From the NCBI GenBank assembly GCA_905178155.1, contig CAJINV010000010.1, forward strand, positions 3,492,587 through 3,556,586: DNA of 64,000 bases, written 5' to 3'. The stretch is from Amoebophrya sp. A120. Taxonomy: Eukaryota > Sar > Dinophyceae > Syndiniales > Amoebophryaceae. A model generated the notes under the pieces. The model saw only the letters and a program-made list of their open reading frames with translations. It made no database searches and was not told the DNA's origin. Position numbers and translations under genes: made by a program. Shown piece after piece: positions 1-12,000 of this stretch (positions are counted from its first letter, which is position 1; the number at the start of each line of letters is the position of its first letter).

Positions 1-3000
1 CCGCGCGAAGCTGACCCGGCTGTCTGCGTGGTTCAATTCCGCCTCTTCTAGCATCTTCTCCAGCTTTTTGATCTGCAGCTGATACCTCTCTTGCAACTTC
101 TTCATCTCTTGTCGGGCTTCCTCCTTGACCTGCTATCAAAATGAAAAATCCCCCCTCCCCATATCAGAACGAAAATCTGTAATGCAGATTTGTGATCACA
201 AATCAGCTTTGTCATGCTAGAAGGGAAAAAATATATGCGAACTGTAGTGCTGGGTGGCGTGGAAAGCAGGCCTTGCATCTTCAGCATGACAAGAGGCAGC
301 TGGACGTGGGAAACAGCATGACAAATTGCCTGTAAACGAGGCCACGACTGCGCCTATATGCCTTCTAGCAATACAAGTCGACTTGTGTACTCAAAAACAG
401 CATCACAAAATTCGTTTTCGATACGGGAAGGGGGACTTTTTCCTCACAATACCTGCTTCTCGAAATTTTTTTCCCGCAGTTCCCGCGCCGACCCGGTGGT
501 CGGCGGACTCTGCTGCCGTGCGGTCTTTATGCATTGCAAATATGTCTGGGTCTGGGAGATTGGGAGATGACTTGTCATGCAGGTTTTCCCCTGGCGTGCA
601 GGACATAGCATAACGTCTGGCGTGCAGGACATAGCATGACAGATTCTGTGAGATCTTTCTCAAACCTAGCCCGCATCCGAAACTTCCTCGCTAGGTGGTC
701 AAAAGTGGACCACAACTTTTGGTACTAACCATGCAACACAGATTTTTTTTTTTCACAGTCCAGCCTTAGCATGACAAGTTACAACCTTCCAAACCACCCA
801 GACATATTTGCATTTTATAGTCTTTCCGTCTTTCACCTCCAAGGCCTGCAGCTTCTGGTTCATCAGGATCAGATCGTTCCCGAGCGACCAATTCTTGTGC
901 TTCAGATCCGCGTTCACTCGTTCCAGGGAATCCCGGCTGTGGGCCGTAGTTTTTAATTCCTTCTCCAATTTTTCCTGTGCGAACTTCAACTCTTGCAGCT
1001 TTTCCTTGTACTTCTGTTCGACCGAGTCCTTCCACGACTTATCTTTCATTAAATTATGCAAGAAAAAAACTGTGTGAGTGTAACTTTGTCTTGCAGATGT
1101 TGCGCTACAGTTACACTTGTTATGCTGGATATGCTTTAGAAGCTATTTTGATACTTACGTGTTTAGTTTTCGCGTACTAGCGACGCATGACAGGTTTTCT
1201 CTGTCACGCAAAACAAATCTGTCATGCTGTTCCTGCCAAAAAGTTACACTTACACACTTTTTTTCTTGCGATACAAATCGCCCGCCCCCCAGTACGCCAG
1301 CTCCTCCTTGCACTGCCGAATGGTCTGCAGGGCCACCTGGATGTCCCGCAGCATCTGCTCGTGAGACGTTCCTTTCGTCAAGCTCGTGACGCTGGTGCTG
1401 GGAGACAGCAACGCCGCGGATATGACAGTGCACAACTCCCCCTCCCCCTCATTTGTGTAGCATGAACGGCACTGCAAGCCACAGCCAGAATGCACGTTTT
1501 GCATCACAAATTTGCATAGGATTGTAGTGCTCTTTGGGCTGCCAGAACTTGTCATGCAAACGCTGCTCAGAGGCACGGACTGCATTGGGCATTTTGCATG
1601 ACAAATGAGGGGGAGGGGGAGTTGTGCACATTCATAGCGGAGTTGCCGGACTGAAAAGACGTCGTGGACAATTTCGACCCCAGCCTCTTATATCAAATGC
1701 AAATATGTCTGGGTCTGAAATAAACTTGTGATGCTGGGTGGCGAGTCCTGAGGACGCCACAAGTGATGGCTCAGCATGCCAAGTTTCTGACTTGCTAGGT
1801 GTTGCGTATTGTGCATGACAGACCGCGTTTCGGCATGACAGAACAGTGGGGCTCTTGGGTACTAACGAGCATGACAGACTTTGGAGTCATGCTAGCAGAG
1901 CATGACAGATCTTCCATTCTTCCAGACCCAGACCTTTTTGCAATCCATATCGCAGGGGACAACGATCCCCCACCCGTCGCCGTCCTTGGGTGCTGCTGAA
2001 ACACGCCCCCTTCCGGGCTAAAGACCCCCTTATCGTAAGGAAAAATCCCCCCTCCCCATATCGAAAAGGAACGCCTCAGAAAATTTGCGATGCTGATTTG
2101 TGACCACAAATCGCGTCTGTCTTGCAAGAAAGCAACGGCATGGGCTCCGCCTCATTATGCAGGCGGTTTGTAATGCTGTTGGTCCTACAGCATAGGCGTT
2201 CCCCATGCTAAGTGCCTAGGCCAAAACCTCTGCACACAGGCATGGTATGGGCCTGCAGTCCCCTACTGCAAGACAAATCTGATTTGTGCACGCAAATCCA
2301 GCATCAGAAATTTCCTTTTGATATGGGGTGGGGGCTTTTTTCACTTTGATACCCCTGGGAAGGCGACCACCTGGACCTGCTCGATGGGCTTCTCGTAGCA
2401 GGAGACCTTCCCTGCGAGGGGGAGAAGGGCCGCGTGCGCGAGGACGATGGATCCCGGACGTAGGTAGCCCGGGTTCCACGCCCTGTAGTTCTCCGGTCCA
2501 GACTTTGGCTGTACCGGCTGGCTACGGTTGCAGAAGAATTGTTCTTTGGGCTAGAATTCCTTGTACCCGCCCGTCGACTGAAATCCGCGCCCGCACTGTT
2601 CCCCGTTTCGCCCAGTGGGATCTTGTGCCCGAACACCAGCTCGGAGCTATCACTCGCCAGCTGCCGGACTTGCTGTCGCACCGTTTTCAACTGCGTCCCG
2701 AGCACCGTGAATTTCGCCCGCAGCATATTGCGCTCGTGCTCCGCGGACGTTTTGCCCCTCTGGTCCTCGAGGGCCCGGAAGTCCTTCTCCAACCGGTCCG
2801 CCCGCCGCTGCTGCGTACCCAGTTGTTCCTGCAGAATGGCGATGCGACGCTCGTATTTCCCCGTCAATTCCGCCCGCATCACGATTTCCGAAGGAGATTC
2901 GTGCATAATTTTCGAAGCGGATGCCATACTGTGCGGACTGGAGCGTCGGGACAGTTTTTTCTCCCGGGTGTCAAGTGTAAAAATGTCTGGGTCTGGAATG

Positions 3001-6000
3001 TGTCCGGGTTTGTCATGCATATTTTGCATGACCCAGGATGTCTGTAATGCATGACCTAGCATCGCAGATTTTTAGAGAGCTTCCTGATGCCTAATCCGCA
3101 TGACAAATGCCCTCCAAGCGTAGCAAAAACTAGACTACTCTTGCTGGTCATGCAATACAGATTTTTTTGGAGTCCGAAGTTAGCATCACAAGTTCCAACC
3201 TCCCAGACCCAGACATTTTTGCATTTGATACCGGGTATCGTCGAACAAAAATTGCTCGAAATCTTCCTCGATGTTTTCATCATTCTCACCCTTGTATCTT
3301 GGTCTTCTTTCACTTGCTCCAAGAACTACCCCAGCACCAGCTGGCGCACCATCATGATCAGGATCGTCTTCACTATTAACGTCATCGTCATAAAACTCGT
3401 TTTCCTGCCCGAAGGAGCTGTGCAGTCGTTTCGTGGTGCTTGCTTTCTGCTGCTGATTTCCTTTCGTGTTATTTGTTCCTGCAGTCATTTTTGCGCTGAA
3501 AAGTAGTTTTTCTTGCTGCATCACCTCCGCAATATCCCCGCTCTGCAGCTCCTCTAGCTTTTTCCTCTTGGACACGTTATTTTCTCGGTCCTCTTCCGGG
3601 TTTAATATCTTCTTCGCGTGGACCGGGCTGTCTTCGTCTTCTTCCAGAATGACCGCGCCAGACGCCCTATCCAAGGAAAAAAGTGTTTATACATTTGTAG
3701 TGAGTGCAGCATCACAAACTTGCCTTGCATGACAGAGTAGAAAACTTGCAATGCAGAGATCATATTAAGCGAAAACACGTATGAGGTGGGGCTCGAAAGC
3801 GTTCTGTGCATGACAGAGCTTGTCTCTGCTGCGTGGAATGCAACACAATGTGGAACTGTAACACTTTTATCTTTGGATACGCCCGGTAGTTCACCGTTCT
3901 CCTTTCGCTGGGCGAGGGGGAGTTCGTGATCTTCTCGGTGGGAGGTCGGTTCTTATTGCCGTTCAACACTTTATTTTTACTAGTGCGACGCTCCTCGATA
4001 AGATTTGCCGGACTCATCGTTCCGGCTGACGACTTGGACCCGACCCGACTTTGCCTCTCCCTCGCGCTTTGCGACTGCAGCCGGACCCCGGGGACGTCGT
4101 ACAGCGCTTCCAGTTCCTTGACCCGTCTCTGCATCGCCTGGGCCTCTATGCATTGCAAATATGTCTGGGTCTGGAAACTTGTGATGCTGGGTGGCGTATC
4201 ATGAGGAGGCCATAAGTGCTGGCTCAGCATGACAAGTTTTTGACCTTCTAGGTGTTGCCTCTTCTGCATGACAAACTGCGTTTCTGCATGACAGAATGGT
4301 GGGGCTCTTGGGTAACGAGCATGACAGATTTAAGAGTCATACCAGATCGAAGCATGACAAACATGCATTCTTCCAGACCCAAACATTTTTGCATGTGATA
4401 GCCTCTGAAACTTTGCCCGCGTTGTCCAGTTGTAGCGCCTTCTTGTCGTGCTTCAACACCCGGTTTTCGGCCTTCAAAATCGCATTGGTGGTCTTTAACC
4501 TCGTGATTTCCTCGCTCACGTCCAGATAAAACGAATCGCGAGGTGGATAGTTGGCTGCTGCACCATCATCGTCAGCAGCTGGTGTGGTTGTAGTACCAGC
4601 TGCGTCACCAAGCTGCTTGTGTTGGTCCTCATACAACGGACCACTTCTACTTCTCGCACGACCACCTGCGGTGGCGGATTTTCTATCCTTTTTTGCCTCC
4701 AAAGACATCAACTACAGAAAACATCTGCAGCGTACCACCCAGAATAAAGTGTTCCGCCATGGTTGTATGGGGCGCGGATTAATATCGCGCACCAGGCCAT
4801 GCTGCAGAGCCCTACTTCTCCCGACGGAAAACTAAAGGGCTAAGAGCGAAGTTCGCGCCCGCCATGCCGCGCGAAGGGTGAAATGGGACTGGGCATAACA
4901 AGTCACGACACAGTACCTTGAGCCAAAAGCCTCCCACTGCAACACACTTGACATCGATTTCATAATCCACAAGTCTCAATAAGCGACGCTTCAGGTTGAC
5001 ATCAATGCTCTGAATGCCGAAAACCTGTCGCGCCAGATCTGCACACACTTAATTGAGACTTGTGGACTAAAAGATCAATGTGTCAAAGCTTGCGATGTCG
5101 GCATTTTGGCTCAAGGTACAATGGCGTGAGTTGCTACGCCCAATCCCTTTTCACCCCTCACGCGGATTGACAACCACAGCGACGCACCCAGGGGCCGCCC
5201 GCGTGGAGGACACGCATGCAGAAATTTTTGGCCCCCTAGGTACCACCGGATAAGTGCTTCTCTGTTCCCTCAGCACGAGCGGCTTTATCCAGCATTTTAC
5301 TTCTCCATGTGATGCCGCTTTTTCGCCTTGTTTCGCGCCCTAGTTTTTCTGTTTGTGATTTTTCAAACCGAACCAACTGCCACGACCTACTTGCGGCCGC
5401 GCTTTGCCCTTTGGTTTTTGCGCTGGAACCCGCGTCAAAAAGTAGAATTGTGACCCCGTGCGTAAATTGAAGTACTTCTCGCACGACCACCTGCGGTGGC
5501 GGATTTTCTATCCAGGTACGGGTTGTCATCATCATTCAAAGAACGTGCCTGCTCCTCCTGCTCGTGGCTCGTTTTACTCGTCTCCCCCGTTTTGCTTCGT
5601 GCCTTCTTCAACGCCTTCAAAATGGCCTCTCGTTCTTCCCGCATAGCAGCTTCCATCGCCTCTAGTAACGCTTGCTGCCGTTCCTCCGCCAGCTCCTGGA
5701 TATTCACCGGCGAAGTCGTCCCTGACATAGGATCAATACGGTTCGGAAGACCGACGTTGTCTTCTAACTCCTTACACTTCCGCCGCCACTCGCTGGCCTG
5801 CACCCACGACCGGTTGATTTGCTCGTGCAGTCTCGCGATCTCTTTCGTGACCGCCTGTTCCAAATCAAATGCAAAAGTGTCTGAGTCTGGAAGATTCTGA
5901 GACTTGTCATGCACATTTTGCATGAGCCATGATGTCTGTGATGCATGCCCTAGCGTCACAGGTTTCCTGAGGGGTTCTTGATGTCTATTCCGCATGACAA

Positions 6001-9000
6001 ATGCCCTCTCCGCGTGGCAAAAATTAGAATCCTTTTGCTGCTCATGCAACACAAATTTTTTAGACATCCAAATGCAGCATCACAAGTTGCATTCTTCCAG
6101 ACCCAGACACTTTTGCATTTCATATTCCAAATCCGAGATCCAAAACCGGTCCGGCGCCAACTGCTCCTTGTTGATGCTGGTCCCGCTCTATTGTGCGGAA
6201 AAATCCCACCTCCCAATATGGAAGCAGCATGCCTCTGAAAATTTGTGATGCTGATTTAAAGCCACATCTTGTGTTTGTCTTGCAAGAAGGCAAATCCAGA
6301 TCCAGAGAGCCCGCCGCATTATGCAGGCTGCTTGTGATGCTTTTAAACCCATAGGGCAGACGTCTGTCAACATGCTAAAAAGCGCCTACCCCAGAACACC
6401 CCCGCCCGGGCTTTGCAACTGCCTGCAGTCCCGTGCTGCAAGACAAAGCTGATTTGTGTACACAAATCCCGGATCAGAGACTTCCATTTTGATATTGGGA
6501 GGGGCGGGGATTTTGCATTGTGATACGTTCTGGTCATTTTCCAGAACCTCGTCCTTTTTCGTTTGCAGCAACTTATCCAAGATCGGGCTGCCGGTCGTGG
6601 CCGCCTGGCCGGGGAGCCGCCGGTACGGGCTGTTCGGGGACAACTGTTTTTGCTCGATGGACCTCACTTTCTTGATGAGCCCCGCGTTCTGTTCCCGCAG
6701 GATGCGGAGTTGGTTTTCGTAGTTTCGCTTGAAAAGCCCCAATTGTTTCTCCTTCTCCAGCAATTCCCCTTATCAAATGTAAAAATGTCTGGGTCTGGAA
6801 AAATGCAGAGGTTTGTGATGCAGCTTTGGCATGACCCAGAAGGTCTACCATGCACGCCCTAGCATGAAAGGTTTTGAGAAGGTCTCCTAATGCGTCATCC
6901 GCATGACAAAGCCCTTCTTTCGGTGGCCGGAAATGTGCACCTTTTGGCTTACATGCATGACAGATTTTTGTGTGATGTGAAATGCGCATCACAAGTTGCA
7001 TCTTTCCAGACCCAGACATTTTTACATTTGATACCCCTTGCAGGTCCTCGATTTCCTTCTCGAATTTGTATGGGAGTGCACAACTCCCCCTCGTTTGTAT
7101 TGCTATTGCATGAACAGCAATACAAGCGTCAGCAGGAATACAGGTTTTGCATGACAAATTTGTACACGAGTGTCGGGCTATTTGCGCTGCCAGAACTTGT
7201 CATGCTGGGAAACTAAGGGCAGGGCGTCCCTTTGTAAATTACGTCGACAAACTCTTAACCGCGTACCCGGTAAACTCCAAAACAGAAATTTTGAACAGCG
7301 TGATTTCTACCAGAACTTGTCATGCAAACAGTGCCAAGAGGCAATGGGTGAGTTTGGTATTTTGCATGACAAATGAGGGGGAGAGGGAGTTGCGCACTCT
7401 CATAATTTGAAATTCGGATTCAGATTCTTCTTGGAAATCCTGGTGTTCGCTGGACCTGCTGCTCCGGGTGAAGTAGTAGTTGACGTTGCAAATGCGTTGT
7501 TTATTTCATCCTCGTCGTAGTTGAACGGGCCGGTGCTGTCTATCCAAGGAAAAAACTGTGTTAGTGTCACTCTCCCTGGCTGACAGCATCACAAATTTGC
7601 TCTACACAACAGAGACAACCTGTCATGCGTGGCTTGCAAGGGAAAACACACCTGAAAAGAGGACTTCATGGTTGTCTGGCATGACAGGTGTAGCTCTGTT
7701 GCATGTTCTGCATTACAGAGTTACACCTACACAGTTTTTTTCTTGCATATTGTCGTTCTGCTGATTATTATTCCCCGTCACCACCGCTTTTGCCAGGGCT
7801 TGCTGGAAAAAGCTCTCCTGCTTTTTCAGCTCCCGGTAATGTTCCTGCGTTTCCTTGCGTATTGTCTGTTCTAATTGTTCTATCCCACGAAAAAAGTGTT
7901 ACAGTTACACACTTGTAGGCAATTCAGCAACACAAATGTCCCTGCATGAGAGAGAAAACTTGTAATGCAGAAATCCTACGGGGGGAAAACACCTATGAAG
8001 CGAGGCTCCTGTGCATATCCGGCATGACAGAGCTTGTCTGTCTTGCTTGGCCTGCATAGACTATGTGTGTAACCGTAACACTTTTTTCTTGCAATATGTT
8101 CGACTTTTCCCGCCGAAATGTTCCCAAACAGGCGGTGTTGGTGCGCGAGGCAGGATTGCAGAAAATTCTTCCATATGGATTGCAAATATGTCTGGGTCTG
8201 AAACATTGTGAGACTTGTCATGCATGTTTTTTTTTTTCATTGGGCCCCACTCTGTGTCTTCGCATGTAAATTCATCACTAATTTAGGAGGCCGGTGTGCG
8301 TTACTTAACATGTGATGCAGTTCTACGAATTCACCTGCCTGCCGCAGCAGGATGATCAGGGCCGACACCTTTCACACAGTTAAGCATGTTTTGCTTGTCA
8401 TGCATGTTTTGCATGACCCAGGACGTCTGTAAGGCACGCCTAGCATCACAGATTTTTAGAGGGCTTCCTGATGCCTACTCCGCATGACAAACGCCCTCCC
8501 CGCGTAGCACAAACTAGACTCCTCTTGCTGGTGGTCATGCAATACAGATTTTTTTAGAGTCCAAAGTTAGCATCACAAGTTCCAACCTTCCAGACGCAGA
8601 CATTTTTGCATTTGATATTCCACGCGCCTAACTGCATCAGCTTGAGGATCAAGGTCGGGTCCTGGCCGACGATGACTAGCTGCTTCAAGCGGTGGATGGT
8701 CACAACTCCCTCATTCTCTACTTCCACGACGGAATTTTCCTTATCTGCCCCGCGCCGTTGCATCTCCTTCACTTTCGCAAACAAAGAGAGAGAACGCTCT
8801 GCAGAAGCTGCACTGTGGTCCAAACCCGACTGGTTCAAGCCACGACTTCCAGAAAGCGCCTCGCTGTAGCGGTCGAGGACTTTGTCTATTTGGTCTGAGG
8901 ACGCTACTGGTGCTGCTGCTCTCGAAGAGGACCACGACGACGTAGCTGACATTGTAAAAAGCTCGGAGGAGAGTTCGGTGAAGGCGGAGAGAGGAACTCC

Positions 9001-12000
9001 AGACCCGGTTGTGCTGCTAGGTTCTGCGGCTTTGTTGCTGCCGAACTTCCTTTCCAATTTCTCCAGCACACTGTCCACCAACTGCTCCGGTATCTCCGTG
9101 TAGTCCAAGCTAGCTAATAACGGCACATCCAGCTTCACATTGAAGGCCCCGGCTGGGCCCTGCTCGGCTTTCTTCAACAGGGAGGACTCACAGAGCCCCA
9201 CCAGCGTCAGCACGTCTTCCAGCGGTTCGCAAGTGGTATGGCTTGCTGATGCAGCTATTGCGTTATCAGAGGATGATGTTGAAAAGAACCCTTTTTCATC
9301 TACTCCGAAAGAATTTAAATTCTCCACCCGTCTGCTACTTCTCGCCGCGGGGCTGTTCCCGCGGCCGGCTAACAGCCAGTCTTCCAACTCTCGGTCAACG
9401 GTGATCGGTCGCAGTTCCTCTTGGTGCAGGGCTAGCTGCGCCCGCGCATTCACGTTGATGCCCCGCTCGATCAGGCTTTGGGGAACGAGAGCGGGGGCAT
9501 TTGGCCCGTTATAATTTTTGCCGTAGTTCTCGGTGCTGCTTTTCAGAAGATTCGTGTGCTCCTCCAGCAGCTCGGCAAATTTCTCCTTCAGATAAAAAAA
9601 CTTCTCCTCGTAGGTTGGCGTTCTACTTGCAGAATCTTCTCCACTTATCCCAGCACCTCCGGGTGGCGGTCCTGGAAAGAACGCTTTCTTCAGAAACGGC
9701 ATCGTCGGGGCCGACGCAGGATTGTGCACGAAACCTGTTCCTCCGAACTGCTCCCTGTTTGATATTATCGCGTGGTTGTTCGAAGATCCTAGCAGAAAGG
9801 ATCTTTCCAACTCCCGCTCCGCCTGCTCCAGTTTCGATTCCAGCACCTCCACGTTGTCCAGCCGGTCTTGAATCGCGTCCAGTTGCTCGTCCTTAAACTG
9901 AATCTCGTCCTTCAAACTGCTTAAAACCTCCAGCAGATCCTGCTCCCGCTTCTCCGCGTCTACCAGGCGGCGCTCAGTTTCGCGAATCTAAAGATCAGTT
10001 TTTTACTTGAAACGCATTCAACACTCTTTGTCATGCTGAATCACTATCACAATCATGGTCCTATCCTATAGACACGAGATGACCGCACTGCTCGCATGGT
10101 ATGACCATGAGGACAAAAAAATCATCTGTCATGTCATGTAACTACAGCAAAGAAGTAACAGATACCTTATCCCCCTCAGCTCGCAGCTGTTTCTGGTGCA
10201 GTTCCACCATGAGACCCGATTTTTTCTCAAACTGCCGCAGCGCGTTCCTGACCACGGCCCCGGCGGACTCTTCGATAGCAAGCAACCGGTCATAGAAAAT
10301 TCTCGGCAGGTCTTCCCTCGCGATACGCAAGTCTAGTCCCAGTTTCTGCAGGGATTGCTCGACCGACGCGGGGATTTGCAGCACCTCTCCATTCGCGAGT
10401 TGCACGGCCTGGTTCTTCTCGAGAAGAGCCGTGCCGTCGATGTGCTCTTCCAGACCACCGTCATCTACTTCGTCCTCCAGGTACACCAAAACTCCCTTGT
10501 TCTCCACGGCTTCTATATCAAAATGAAAAATCCCCCCACCCCATATTCAAACTAGAAATTTGTGATGCAAATTTGTGGTCGCAAATCAGCTTTATCATGC
10601 TAGAAGGGAAAAGATTCGGACTGTAGTGCTGGTTGGCGTGGGAAAGCCTTGCCTCTTCAGCATGACAGGGGGCAGCTGGAAGTCGGAAACAGCATGACAA
10701 ATTGCCTGCAAACGAGGCGAAAGCTGCGTCTCTTGGCATTCTAGCATTACAAGTCGATTTGTGTACTCGAATACAGCATCACAAATTTCGTTTTCGATCT
10801 GGGGAGGGGGGATTTTTCCTTTTGATATTCTACCTCCTGCAACCGCTCGGCCCTCATCTCCTGCTCTGCCTCGTTAGCGAGCTTCCGCAAATCCACCACT
10901 TCGAAATGCTGGCTAATGTTGTCACAACGAGCAGGGTAAAAATCATTATTAAACCCGGGGTTGTAGACAGGAGGTCGTGAGGCAGCTCCTCGTCGTGTAC
11001 TTTTGTGGAAAGCTGCCGCTGGATGATCCTCGATCTTGCTGTTAGTCAGAAGCAAGTTGTTCCTGTTCATCATACTTTTTTCCGCGGTTGTAGATGACAT
11101 CGTCCCTGGTAGTACTGTGCCACTTCCGTGGCCTACGCCACTGTTCAGAATCGCCAACCCTGGATTTTTCAGAATCGTTGTGTCCTTTGACGACGTTTTT
11201 GTCCCGGCGGAGTTGTAAACCTGTCTGTGGCCCCCCTCCCGCGCACCAGCAGCAGGAGAAGTAGGAAAAGTCTTCTTGCTCGGACTGCTTGTGGTCTATT
11301 GTGAGGAAAAATGCCCCCACCGCAGAACTTGGGAGCATTTGTATTGCAACCCCTTCCCATGGAAGCGCTCGCTCTCTTGCATGTATCAGCATCACAGATC
11401 TTCTTCTTCAATCGTGAATAGCAAAAATTCGTATTAGATCCCAGCAAGAGCAGCGGCGCTTGTCATGCAAGCGATGCTGTGTACGACTAGACTCTGCATC
11501 AGAAAGATTCATAATCCTTTCATGCATGACAAAAAGTTTTCATTTGGAAACTTCGCATCACAAATTATTGCAACTTTCGGGGTCGTGGAGGCATTTTTCA
11601 TTGTAATATGGTCTGAATGAAATTCTGCTGGCTGTTGTACAGATTCCAGGCGTTGGCTACCAAATGTAAAAATGTCTGGGTCTGGAAACTTGTGATGCTG
11701 GGTGGCATATCATGAGGAAGCCACAAGTGCTGGCTCAGCATGAGAAGTCTCTGAGCTTCTAGGCGTTGCCTATTCTGCATGACAAACTGCGTTTCTGCAT
11801 GACAGAAAAATGGCGCTCTTGGGTAACGTGCATGACAGATTTGAGAATCATGCCAGACACGCATGACAAACATGGACTCTTCCAGACCCAGACATTTTTA
11901 CATTTGATATTGGCGGAGGACAGTCCAAAAGGAAGTAGCGGACCTGGTGCAGAGCCGTACCTGATAGTACTCCCCGCTGGCGGTGCGGAAGTGCTGCTGG

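Noticed and set aside
135-450. Regular inverted repeats considered as CRISPR or small-RNA hairpin loci
   Set aside because: The repeats are element ends in exon-bounded positions, with target duplications and no spacer array.
326-663. Many 60-140-codon ORFs on both strands inside introners
   Set aside because: They are shadows of the palindromic ends and recur wherever a family copy occurs. No transposase-like coding sequence was seen in any element.
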